A stretch of 64,000 nucleotides of DNA, from contig NZ_CP029331.1 of the NCBI RefSeq assembly GCF_003345255.1, positions 1,798,001-1,862,000 of the forward strand. Reading direction: 5' to 3'. The notes below the pieces were generated by a model that had not been told where the DNA came from, searched no databases, and saw only the letters and a list, made by a program, of their open reading frames with translations. The translations under genes were made by a program, and so were the position numbers. This stretch comes from Pseudothauera hydrothermalis (GTDB lineage Bacteria; Pseudomonadota; Gammaproteobacteria; Burkholderiales; Rhodocyclaceae). Shown piece by piece: positions 56,450-63,967 of the stretch; position 1 is the stretch's first letter; each line of letters opens with the position of its first letter.

Positions 56450-57103
56450 ATGGACAGCTTTTTTGACGCCCTGGAACCCGAGCAAGCCGCCGAGATCGAG
56501 CAACTGGCTCGTGTGATGTATGAAGCGCGCGAATACCGCCGGCTGCTTCTGGAGCCCTACCATACCGACGATCCGGCCGAACTGCTCGCGCGCATCGAAA
56601 CCATGACCGCCGCCGGCCAATGCGAACACCCGACCTATGAGCACTATCTTGCCGTCTGCATCCTGGATGAGACCCGCAAGGCCGCGCGCACCCTGATGGC
56701 GGCCCGCCTCAGAGACAATCAGCCCGCAATCGAAGCACCTGCGGCCTGCCATCTGACGCTGTACGAAGCCCTCACCAAAGAGGTCGGCCAGATGTTCTCC
56801 GCACCGCCCGAGTTGCGCCAGGACGCGCTACTGCTGCGGCTATCCAACGGGGTCGAACTCACCGTCCACTATGCCTCACCCACCGCCTACTCGCTGCGCT
56901 GGAAGACCGCCGACGGCCAGCAACTGGGTATCGACACCGCGCCGGGCCACCGCGGCCTCGGTGCCGGCCCGCAACACCTGCACCGCGCCGACGGCCGCGT
57001 CACCGACGATCCGCTGACCCGCCCCGGCCAGCCGCCCTGGGACAACCTGCAGGCAGTGATCGGCGCGCTGCGTGACGATCCGCTGCTCACCGCACACAAA
57101 TGA
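56450..57103 (+). CDS. Unassigned 217-residue cytoplasmic protein of the nos operon
   Basis: I cannot assign this protein. Residues 1-95 are helical and acidic (DALEPEQAAEIEQLARVMYE, then REYRRLLLEPYHTDDPAELL). The C-terminal half (about 125-217) has LSNGVELTVHYASPTAYSLR, RWKTADGQQLGIDTAPGHRG and PQHLHRADGRVTDD, a beta-rich pattern with a His cluster. This loosely recalls DUF6516-type proteins (a segment with DNAPHHP and HHHH-like positions); I have not verified it. No signal or membrane helix is seen. It starts four bases after nosL and ends in an ATGA overlap with the second NosL-like gene, so translation is coupled to them. Confidence 0.7.
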   Translation: MDSFFDALEPEQAAEIEQLARVMYEAREYRRLLLEPYHTDDPAELLARIETMTAAGQCEHPTYEHYLAVCILDETRKAARTLMAARLRDNQPAIEAPAACHLTLYEALTKEVGQMFSAPPELRQDALLLRLSNGVELTVHYASPTAYSLRWKTADGQQLGIDTAPGHRGLGAGPQHLHRADGRVTDDPLTRPGQPPWDNLQAVIGALRDDPLLTAHK

Positions 57104-57726
57104 ACCCGCTGCTGAAATCCCCGCGCTTACTTGGCAGCTTGGCCTTGGCCTGCTTCGGCTTCGGTGCGGTACTGGCGATGCTGCCCCAGGGCAGCTCGCG
57201 CAACGCCGACTTCATACCGCCGGCCGAGGATCTCTGCATCGTGCCCGCGGCGCGCCTCGCCGCCGCGCTGCCGTGGGACCCCGCCGCGGGCCTGCACATC
57301 CACGCTGCCCGCCCGGTGCCGGCGCAGGCACGCTGCCCGGTCTGCGGCATGTATCCGGCGCGCTACCCCCGCTGGGCGGCACAGCTCATCTTTGCCGACG
57401 GCGCAGCGCATTTCTTCGACTCCCCGGTCGATCTATTTATTTTCCTTGGCGACACTGCACGCTACGACCCGGAACGTGCCGGCAACACGGTCGCCGCCCT
57501 GTACGTGACCGACTTCGATACCGGTCGCTGGATCGCTGCGCACCAAGCCTATTTCGTCCTCGGTTCGGCGGTGCGCGGGCCGATGCGCGGCCCTGACCTG
57601 CCGGCATTTGCCAGCCGCGACCAAGCCAGTGCGTTTGCCGCTACCCAAGGTGGCGAAGTCGCCGCCTTTGCCGACATCACCCCGGCACGCGTTGCCAAGC
57701 TGCGCACCGCCAACCACGCGCACTAA
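57100..57726 (+). CDS. Second NosL-like protein
   Basis: A 208-residue protein with an N-terminal signal or anchor (LLGSLALACFGFGAVLAML, about 10-28). ARCPVCGMYPARYPRWAAQL has Cys79, Cys82 and Met84, the CxxCGM motif of the NosL/HMA-like copper family, unlike CALDGM in the first NosL. FADGAAHFFDSPVDLFIFLG and GEVAAFADITPARV align with other NosL segments. It may hand on or scavenge copper, or move electrons to metal centres. It overlaps the unassigned gene upstream by ATGA. Confidence 0.85.
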   Translation: MNPLLKSPRLLGSLALACFGFGAVLAMLPQGSSRNADFIPPAEDLCIVPAARLAAALPWDPAAGLHIHAARPVPAQARCPVCGMYPARYPRWAAQLIFADGAAHFFDSPVDLFIFLGDTARYDPERAGNTVAALYVTDFDTGRWIAAHQAYFVLGSAVRGPMRGPDLPAFASRDQASAFAATQGGEVAAFADITPARVAKLRTANHAH

Positions 57727-57803
57727 ATTCATGCGCCCGATGCGCTGGCGCATCATCATGGCGCTTGGCGCCTTAGCCGCTGTCGCCCGCTGAAAATACA
57801 TAC

Positions 57804-57823
57804 GGGGAGCCGCTGGGCTCCCC
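57804..57823. terminator. Hairpin between convergent nosL-like and cytochrome c genes
   Basis: GGGGAGC (57804-57810) pairs with GCTCCCC (57817-57823) around a short loop. The T-rich run GTATGTATTTTC follows it on the minus strand, so it may stop the cytochrome transcript. It may also limit read-through from the nos operon. Confidence 0.5.
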
Positions 57824-57868
57824 GGTCGATGACATCCGCAGCCGGCATCCCGCCGACCGAAAACGGTA

Positions 57869-58273
57869 TCACTGCACTTTGGCGACCATGTAATCTACTG
57901 CCGCCTTGACCTCATCATCGGTCAGCGAGGCGCCGCCACCGCGCGGCGGCATCATGCCCTTCTCGCCCGTGAAGCCTTCGATGGCGTGTTTGTAGAGGGT
58001 ATCGATGCCCTGTGCCAGGCGCGGGCCCCAGTCCGCCTTATCGCCAAGCTTGGGCGCGCCGGCCACCCCGGCGCCATGACACATGGCACAGGTTTTTTTA
58101 TACACGCTCTCTCCGGCGGTATTGACCGGCGTGGCAGCCGGGGCGTATGCCGGTGCAGGCGCCGCGGCCACCGGTGCAGGCGCAGAAGCCGGTGCGGGTG
58201 GCGGCGCATCCTGGCCGCATGCCGCCAACAGCGCGGTGAGAAATGCAGCGATGCCTAAGGTTTTGAACTTCAT
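57869..58273 (-). CDS. Lipoprotein mono-haem cytochrome c (c5-like)
   Basis: A 134-residue protein with signal peptide and lipobox LAAC (Cys19), an Ala/Pro linker to about residue 50, then a single haem domain with CAMCH at 62-66 and a probable axial Met in GEKGMMPPRGGG near 103. ESVYKKTCAMCHGAGVAGAP and LTDDEVKAAVDYMV are cytochrome c5/c555-like. It is probably a membrane-tethered periplasmic electron carrier. Its promoter carries the same FNR-type box geometry as nosZ and nosR, making a role as electron donor to NosZ or nitrite/NO reduction attractive but unproven. The ATG at 58273 is used. Confidence 0.9.
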   Translation of the reverse strand: MKFKTLGIAAFLTALLAACGQDAPPPAPASAPAPVAAAPAPAYAPAATPVNTAGESVYKKTCAMCHGAGVAGAPKLGDKADWGPRLAQGIDTLYKHAIEGFTGEKGMMPPRGGGASLTDDEVKAAVDYMVAKVQ

Positions 58274-58326
58274 CGAACAGTCTCCTGATCTGTAGGGGAT
58301 GGTCTTTGAAAAGGCCAACGGCTGTC

Positions 58327-58368
58327 ATGCTAGCGGTGCGCAGTGCCGGTGTGATTGACCCCCATCAA
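58327..58368 (-). promoter_or_regulatory. FNR/Dnr-type box and -10 of the cytochrome c gene
   Basis: On the minus strand TTGATGGGGGTCAA (58355-58368) differs from TTGAT-N4-ATCAA at one base. TAGCAT (58327-58332) follows after exactly 22 bases. Initiation would be near 58320, with a 47-base leader before the ATG. Confidence 0.7.
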
Positions 58369-58381
58369 GTCCATACCCGCA

Positions 58382-59389
58382 TCAGTCCAGTTCGCCGCAC
58401 ACGGGACGGCAAAATTGTGTTCGGATCTGCGCTGCATCCAGCCCGCACGCAATCAATACATGTAACTTGGCAAATGCGGCTTCCAGCGTGAGATTGGCAC
58501 CCGCCACCACGCCAATTTCGGCCAGCGCCGACCCGGTGGCGTAGCTGCCCGGCACCACGCTGCCGGTGGCGCACTGGGTGATGTTGACCACCACCACACC
58601 GCGTGCCACCGCAGCGCCCAAAAGCGTCCGCAACGGCGCATCGGCCGTGGGGGCGTTGCCCACGCCGTAGCTACAGAGCACAAGCGCCCGCAGCGCTGGA
58701 TCGGCAAGCAAGGCTTCGAGCACCGATGCCGACAAACCCGGGTAGACGGTCAGTGCCGCCACCGCAGAAGGGTCGAACACCGGTAGCCGGAACTCCCGCG
58801 CCCGAGGACGCAGCAGACGGTCTTCATGCACGACGATCCCGATGCCGGCTTCGGCAAGCGGCAAATAATTGGGTGATTCAAAAGCCGCCAAACGGTCGGC
58901 GTGTACCTTGCGGCTACGGTTGCCGCGCAACAGCCGGTTGCCGAAATAAATTGCCACCTCGCGGATGCGTGGGTCGGCAGCCAGTGCGAGTGCACCTTGC
59001 AAATTGGCTGGCGCGTCGCTGCGCGGCTGACCGAGTGGGATCTGCGCGCCGCTGAAAATCACGGGTTTGTCTGCACCTTGCAGCATGAAGGACAGTGCCG
59101 AAGCACTCCAGGCCATGGTATCGGTGCCATGCAGCACCACGAAGCCGTCCCATTCCTCCCAGCGCGCCACCAATTCGGCCGCAATTTCCCGCCAGTGCGC
59201 GGGTTGCAAATTGGCGCTGTCGATCGGCTGAGCCAGCTCCACCACCTCCCAGGCCGGCAGGCCGGCAAACGCGGCCAACTGCCGGCGCAACACCGCAGCA
59301 AAATCGGCCATCGGCCGATAGCCTCGTGCCGACGGCACCATGCCGATGGTGCCGCCGGCATACAGCACCAGGACGCGCGGCCGACTCAC
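58382..59389 (-). CDS. ansA: L-asparaginase, type I
   Basis: A 335-residue cytosolic asparaginase. VLVLYAGGTIGMVPS has the nucleophile Thr14, and DGFVVLHGTDTMAWSASALS the second Thr with the Asp of the catalytic set. No signal peptide, hence type I. It converts asparagine to aspartate and ammonia. Its start overlaps the aspA stop as ATGA, so aspartate passes directly to the coupled aspartase. Confidence 0.93.
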   Translation of the reverse strand: MSRPRVLVLYAGGTIGMVPSARGYRPMADFAAVLRRQLAAFAGLPAWEVVELAQPIDSANLQPAHWREIAAELVARWEEWDGFVVLHGTDTMAWSASALSFMLQGADKPVIFSGAQIPLGQPRSDAPANLQGALALAADPRIREVAIYFGNRLLRGNRSRKVHADRLAAFESPNYLPLAEAGIGIVVHEDRLLRPRAREFRLPVFDPSAVAALTVYPGLSASVLEALLADPALRALVLCSYGVGNAPTADAPLRTLLGAAVARGVVVVNITQCATGSVVPGSYATGSALAEIGVVAGANLTLEAAFAKLHVLIACGLDAAQIRTQFCRPVCGELD

Positions 59390-60786
59390 GCGGCAACCTG
59401 CGGCGCCAACATGGCCTGCGGACTAAGCAGCCGATCGACTTGCTCGGCCGAAAGCAAGCCTTCGGCAATCACCAACTCGCACACCGTGGCCTGACTGGTA
59501 AGTGCCTGAGCAGCAATGCGCGAAGCATTGGCATAGCCGATATACGGCACCAACGCGGTGACCACGCCGATACTGCGCTCGACATGAGCCCGACACTGCT
59601 CGCGATTGGCGCGGATACCGCGAATGCAGCGCACTTCCAGCATACGGCAGGCGGTAGCAAGCATTTTCAGCGAAGAAAACAGGTTATAGACGATCAGCGG
59701 CTCCATGGCATTGAGTTGCAACTGGCCGGCCTCGGCCGCCAAGGTCACTGCCAAGTCGTTACCGATGACCTGGAAAGCAGTCTGATTCACTGCTTCCGGG
59801 ATCACCGGATTGACTTTGCCGGGCATGATCGACGAACCCGGCTGCATCGGCGGCAAGTGAATTTCACCCAGACCGGTACGCGGACCGCTGGAGAGCAAGC
59901 GCAAATCGTTGGCAAGTTTGGAAAGCTTGACTGCCAGCCGCTTCAACACCCCGGAAAACAACACGAAAGCGCCCATATCCGAGGTCGCCTCGACCAGGTT
60001 CGCGGCTGGCACAATCGGCTTACCGGAAATTTCGGCAAGATGGCGCACCGCCAGCCGAGCGTAGTCCGGATGGGTATTGATACCCGTGCCGATCGCAGTA
60101 CCGCCAAGGTTGACCTCGCACAACAACACGCAGACTTCGCGCAAGCGGTCGATATCCTCCCCGAGATTCACCGCAAAGGCGTCAAACTCCTGACCCAAGG
60201 TCATGGGCACCGCATCTTGCAACTGGGTGCGCCCCATTTTCAGCACATCGGCAAATTCCCGGCCCTTTTCCGCCAAGGCTGACTTCAGACTGGTAATCGC
60301 CTCGATCAGCGGCTCGGTAGCGAACTGCAAACCGACACACACCGCCGTGGGATAGGCGTCGTTGGTCGACTGCGATTTATTCACATCGTCGTTTGGATGC
60401 AGGTGCTCATACGCCCCCTTGGGGTAACCCAGCTTTTCCAGCGCAAGATTGGCGATCACCTCATTGGCATTCATGTTGGTCGAGGTACCGGCGCCGCCCT
60501 GGATCAGATCGACCACGAACGCCTCATGCAGGCGACCGCGCATGATGTCCTCGCAGGCGGCAATGATGGCCTCGGCCTTGTGCGGCGGCAGCAAGCCGAG
60601 TTCGCAATTGGCACGCGCGGCGGCAGCCTTGACCATTGCCAGCGCGTTGATGAAATGGGGAAAGTGACTGATCGGCACCCCGGTAATCGCAAAGTTATCC
60701 ACCGCACGCTGGGTCTGAATGCCAAACCAGCACTCGGCAGGCAATTCCATGTCGCCGAGCAAATCGTGTTCGATGCGGGTCGTCAT
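59386..60786 (-). CDS. aspA: Aspartate ammonia-lyase
   Basis: A 466-residue lyase forming fumarate and ammonia from aspartate. The signature QPGSSIMPGKVNPVIPEAVN contains the catalytic Ser loop; TSTNMNANEVIANLALEKLG and NDDVNKSQSTNDAYPTAVCV are further superfamily blocks. RIEHDLLGDMELPAECWFGI is the aspartase N-terminus rather than that of fumarase C. The ATG at 60786 follows GAGGAG. An imperfect 13-bp hairpin separates it from the symporter gene upstream. Confidence 0.93.
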   Translation of the reverse strand: MTTRIEHDLLGDMELPAECWFGIQTQRAVDNFAITGVPISHFPHFINALAMVKAAAARANCELGLLPPHKAEAIIAACEDIMRGRLHEAFVVDLIQGGAGTSTNMNANEVIANLALEKLGYPKGAYEHLHPNDDVNKSQSTNDAYPTAVCVGLQFATEPLIEAITSLKSALAEKGREFADVLKMGRTQLQDAVPMTLGQEFDAFAVNLGEDIDRLREVCVLLCEVNLGGTAIGTGINTHPDYARLAVRHLAEISGKPIVPAANLVEATSDMGAFVLFSGVLKRLAVKLSKLANDLRLLSSGPRTGLGEIHLPPMQPGSSIMPGKVNPVIPEAVNQTAFQVIGNDLAVTLAAEAGQLQLNAMEPLIVYNLFSSLKMLATACRMLEVRCIRGIRANREQCRAHVERSIGVVTALVPYIGYANASRIAAQALTSQATVCELVIAEGLLSAEQVDRLLSPQAMLAPQVAA

Positions 60787-60816
60787 CGTTGTGTTGCTCC
60801 TCAACTGTTCGGAAGA

Positions 60817-60847
60817 GCCTGCCATCGCTTAGTAAGCGACGGCAGGC
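60817..60847 (-). promoter_or_regulatory. Intercistronic hairpin between symporter gene and aspA
   Basis: GCCTGCC (60817-60823) and TCGCTT (60825-60830) pair with GGCAGGC (60841-60847) and AAGCGA (60834-60839), 13 pairs with one A/C mismatch and a 3-base loop. No U-tract follows, so it more likely sets transcript stability or differential expression in the operon than full termination. Confidence 0.55.
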
Positions 60848-60859
60848 CGCCACACGGGA

Positions 60860-62317
60860 TCAAGCGGTGCGAAGCCGTGCATGAGCAGCGCGCTGCGCGT
60901 CTTCCTCTTCGAGCGTCCACGCCTGCGGATCGATGTTCAGGTCGGCAAACTTGGTCACATCGAACACCGGCTCATCCACACCGGCAGCGATTTGCTCGTC
61001 GAAATCACGCATCAAGCGCAATCCACGCTTGAACAACATGGCCAACGCAAACAAGTTGACCAGAGCAAGCGCGCCCATGGTGACATCCGCAAAGGCAAAG
61101 GCAGTCCCCAGGTCGGTGGTCGCGCCCCAGCCGCACAAACCGATTGCCACCACACGATACAACGCGATCAGCAGCGGATTACGTTCGCTGAAAAAAGCCA
61201 GACTGTTTTCACCAAGGTAGTAGTTGTAGATCACCGTGGTGAAGCCGAAGAGCATCAACGCAACGCTGACAAACACCCGCCCCCACTCACCGACATGGCC
61301 GGCCAGCGAAGCCTGTGTCAGCGCCACGCCACCGACCTCACTGGTCACGCCGGGCTGGTACACCGAGCCCAACAGCACGATGAAGGCGGTGCAGGAACAC
61401 AGCACCAACGTGTCGATGAACACCGAAAAAGCCTGAACCACACCCTGGCTGGCCGGGTGCGGCACATAGGCCACCGCAGCCACATTGGGCGCGCTACCCA
61501 GTCCAGCCTCGTTGGAAAACAGCCCCCGCTTGACCCCCATCATGATGGCTGCGCCGATGCCGCCGCCGATCGCCGGCTCCAGGCCGAAGGCGCTCTTGAC
61601 GATCAGCACAAACACCGCGGGAAGAGCCTCCAGGTTCAAAGCCACCACCGCCAGCGCGATTGCCAGGTAACCAATGGCCATCACCGGCACCAACACTTCG
61701 GCCACTACCGCGATCCGCCTGACCCCGCCGACCACAATGGCTGCCAGCACCGCAGCCAAACCTATGCCACTGGCCAGTACCGGAATGCCGAATGCATCTT
61801 CCAAGGATGTGGCTACCGAGTACGACTGCAGCGCATTGAAACCAAAGCCGAAGGTGACCAGCAGCAGCGCCGAATACAATCCAGCCAGCCATGCCCACTT
61901 CGCACCCATGCCGCGGGTGATGTAATACGCCGGCCCGCCGCGGTAGGTGCCGTCCGGCTCGGCCCGCTTATAAGCCTGCGCCAGCGTGCATTCAAAAAAG
62001 CTGGTGGCCATGCCGATCAGGCCGACCACCCACATCCAGAAAACCGCCCCCGGCCCACCAAGAGTGATCGCCACCGCCACGCCAGCGATGTTGCCACCGC
62101 CCACGCGGCCGGCCACTGACAGCATCAGCGCCTGGAAAGAGGACAAATGCCCATGCTTGTCGCGCGAGAATGCCTGGTTGGCACTCAAAATGCGGAACAT
62201 GCGACCAAAATAGCGCAACTGCACAAAGCGTGAGCTGATCGTAAACAACAGGCCCAGGCCGATCAGCACCACGATCAGCACTTTGCTCCACAACAGATCA
62301 TTGAGCAGATCAAGCAT
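60860..62317 (-). CDS. Amino acid (alanine/glycine):cation symporter, AGCS family
   Basis: A 485-residue permease with about ten membrane helices. VAGRVGGGNIAGVAVAITLG and GPGAVFWMWVVGLIGMATSF are the AGCS signature region, and MMGVKRGLFSNEAGLGSAPN is a second. Family members import alanine or glycine with sodium or protons. Placed before aspA and ansA, it may bring in asparagine, aspartate or alanine; this is inferred from context. The start at 62317 has GGGGAGGA before it. The C-terminal tail (about 440-485) is hydrophilic. Confidence 0.9.
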   Translation of the reverse strand: MLDLLNDLLWSKVLIVVLIGLGLLFTISSRFVQLRYFGRMFRILSANQAFSRDKHGHLSSFQALMLSVAGRVGGGNIAGVAVAITLGGPGAVFWMWVVGLIGMATSFFECTLAQAYKRAEPDGTYRGGPAYYITRGMGAKWAWLAGLYSALLLVTFGFGFNALQSYSVATSLEDAFGIPVLASGIGLAAVLAAIVVGGVRRIAVVAEVLVPVMAIGYLAIALAVVALNLEALPAVFVLIVKSAFGLEPAIGGGIGAAIMMGVKRGLFSNEAGLGSAPNVAAVAYVPHPASQGVVQAFSVFIDTLVLCSCTAFIVLLGSVYQPGVTSEVGGVALTQASLAGHVGEWGRVFVSVALMLFGFTTVIYNYYLGENSLAFFSERNPLLIALYRVVAIGLCGWGATTDLGTAFAFADVTMGALALVNLFALAMLFKRGLRLMRDFDEQIAAGVDEPVFDVTKFADLNIDPQAWTLEEEDAQRAAHARLRTA

Positions 62318-62472
62318 GGCGGCATCCTCCCCATCGGCGGCCCCCATGGCCGATCATGTCGCCCGCAGGGCGTGAGGAATTCGAGAAAGTGTGCATACGG
62401 GTCTCCATTGCGGCGCACGGCCGCTGTTGTCGTTTGATATGGAATGCGCATTTGACCAAGCGATAGGCACGG

Positions 62473-62497
62473 ATTGAATTTGCCAAGCTGATTCAAT
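62473..62497. promoter_or_regulatory. Dyad ATTGAAT-N11-ATTCAAT, candidate operator
   Basis: ATTGAAT (62473-62479) and ATTCAAT (62491-62497) are perfect inverted arms with an 11-base spacer, about 80 bases upstream of the helix-turn-helix gene and 155 bases from the divergent symporter start. It could be bound by the adjacent regulator. No other copy was noticed. Confidence 0.4.
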
Positions 62498-62577
62498 TCG
62501 TCGCGACTTGACGCACAAAATGCGCCATACTGCGCCACTTTCATTCGCCGCAGCCGCCGCTGCAATAGTTGTCTGCC

Positions 62578-63390
62578 ATGAACGAAGACTTTGCCCGCAA
62601 CCTGCGCCTGCTATGCAGTTACTATCGCTCGATCGCCGAGGTCTGCCGCCGAATCGGCATCAACCGACCGCAATTCAATCGCTATCTGAGCGGACGCCAT
62701 CTGCCGGCAGCAAACACGCTGCGCCGTTTCTGCGATTTTTTCGGTGTCGAGGAACACGAGATCATGCTGCCCAGCGCACAATTCCAGCGCCTGGTGCAAG
62801 TGCGTCCGCGCAGCGGCGCGGTGCCGGCTTCAAACGCACCCGAAGCGCCCCATTTGGCGCGGCTGCGCGAGATCGGCAGCGCCGGGCTAGACAAGTATCT
62901 GGGGTACTACTTCGAGACCTATCTGTCGATGGCCTGCCCGGGACGCATCCTACGCACCCTGGTATGCCTGGAACAGCGCGAGGAAGGAATTTATTACCAG
63001 CGTACCGAGCGGCTGATCGAGCATCCGCGGGAGAAGGCTTATCACGGCATCTACCTAGGCACTGCGCACTTTCTCACCGACCGAATTTTTCTCACCGATT
63101 ATGAGACGCTGACCGGTTTGGAAATCACCCAAACCATTCTTTTTCCCTCGTTCAAGAACCGGGTCACCCGCCTGGCCGGGCTCAAATTGGGTGTGTCGGG
63201 CAGCGGCGAGCGCATGCCGTGTTGCGCCCGGGTCGTGTATGAATATCTCGGCCCACGCATCGACGTGCGTCGCGCCCTGCGGTTATGTGGGCTCTATGAG
63301 ATGGACGATCCTCAGATCGACGAAGCCACCCGGCTTGCGGTCGTCAACACCTCTACCGCTGGTGAGTGGCATTTTCGCGCACGCTTCTGA
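62578..63390 (+). CDS. Helix-turn-helix (XRE-like) transcriptional regulator
   Basis: A 270-residue protein. The N-terminus NEDFARNLRLLCSYYRSIAE then VCRRIGINRPQFNRYLSGRH and LRRFCDFFGVEEHEI reads as an XRE-type HTH domain (about 10-60). The remaining 200 residues (AHLARLREIGSAGLDKYLGY and LEQREEGIYYQRTERLIEHP) form an unassigned domain that may sense a ligand. The ATG at 62578 is preferred to a TTG nine bases upstream. Divergent transcription from the asparagine/aspartate operon suggests it may control that operon. No ligand can be named. Confidence 0.75.
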   Translation: MNEDFARNLRLLCSYYRSIAEVCRRIGINRPQFNRYLSGRHLPAANTLRRFCDFFGVEEHEIMLPSAQFQRLVQVRPRSGAVPASNAPEAPHLARLREIGSAGLDKYLGYYFETYLSMACPGRILRTLVCLEQREEGIYYQRTERLIEHPREKAYHGIYLGTAHFLTDRIFLTDYETLTGLEITQTILFPSFKNRVTRLAGLKLGVSGSGERMPCCARVVYEYLGPRIDVRRALRLCGLYEMDDPQIDEATRLAVVNTSTAGEWHFRARF

Positions 63391-63404
63391 CGCGCGAAGC
63401 GAGC

Positions 63405-63443
63405 ACAAAACAAAAAACGCCGGCCCGAAGGCCGGCGCTTTGT
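63405..63443 (-). terminator. Bidirectional terminator between the regulator gene and tRNA-His
   Basis: CGCCGGCC-CGAA-GGCCGGCG forms an 8-bp stem (63418-63437). On the minus strand it is followed by TTTTTTGTTTTG, a strong U-tract for the tRNA transcript; on the plus strand by CTTTGTTT, weaker, for the regulator gene. Confidence 0.85.
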
Positions 63444-63455
63444 TTGCATGATACT

Positions 63456-63532
63456 TGGGGCGACATACCGGTCTCGAACCGGTGACCTTTGGAGCCACAA
63501 TCCAACGCTCTACCAACTGAGCTAATGCCGCC
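63456..63532 (-). tRNA. tRNA-His(GUG)
   Basis: A 77-base gene including the extra G at -1, which pairs with C73, the identity element of tRNA-His. The acceptor GCGGCAT pairs with ATGTCGC (one G:U), followed by C and encoded CCA. The anticodon arm TTGGA-TTGTGGC-TCCAA shows GUG. Confidence 0.95.
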
Positions 63533-63579
63533 ACCATCAGGATCTCGGCAAACGCCGAGGCCCGAAAAACTTTTTACTT

Positions 63580-63656
63580 TGGCCTGCCCGGCAGGGATCG
63601 AACCTGCAACCCCCGGCTTAGAAGGCCGGTGCTCTATCCAATTGAGCTACGGGCAG
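63580..63656 (-). tRNA. tRNA-Arg(UCU)
   Basis: A 77-base cloverleaf: acceptor CTGCCCG pairs with CGGGCAG, then G and encoded CCA. The anticodon arm CCGGC-CTTCTAA-GCCGG gives UCU. It lies between tRNA-Pro and tRNA-His on one transcript. Confidence 0.96.
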
Positions 63657-63683
63657 ATTCCGCGCGGGCATCATGGGGTGAGC

Positions 63684-63760
63684 TGGTCGGGGTGGAGGGA
63701 TTTGAACCCCCGACATCTTGCTCCCAAAGCAAGCGCGCTACCGGACTGCGCTACACCCCG
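63684..63760 (-). tRNA. tRNA-Pro(UGG)
   Basis: A 77-base cloverleaf: acceptor CGGGGTG pairs with CACCCCG, then A and encoded CCA. The anticodon arm CTTGC-TTTGGGA-GCAAG gives UGG. First of the Pro-Arg-His array. Confidence 0.96.
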
Positions 63761-63770
63761 AGAGCGGCGA

Positions 63771-63799
63771 ATCATACACACTCCACAGAAAGGCGTCAA
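63771..63799 (-). promoter_or_regulatory. Sigma-70 promoter of the tRNA-Pro-Arg-His array
   Basis: On the minus strand TTGACG (63794-63799) and TATGAT (63771-63776) are exactly 17 bases apart, just upstream of tRNA-Pro. Confidence 0.8.
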
Positions 63800-63967
63800 A
63801 CGTCTGAATGCGACGTCTGAGCACGAACAACTTACCGGCGCAAAACACAGCATATTCCGACGGTCCACGGCGACCGCTAGAAATTTCCCTTTACCGATAT
63901 GCGCGGCTTGCCGGCCCCGAACCTTTCTGCTATTAAAACGCTTCCCTAAAAAACGGAAGTCGTAGTC

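Noticed and set aside
62430-62460. FNR box upstream of the symporter operon
   Set aside because: Only a half-site TTGAT is present near 62435 without a matching right half at the required distance.
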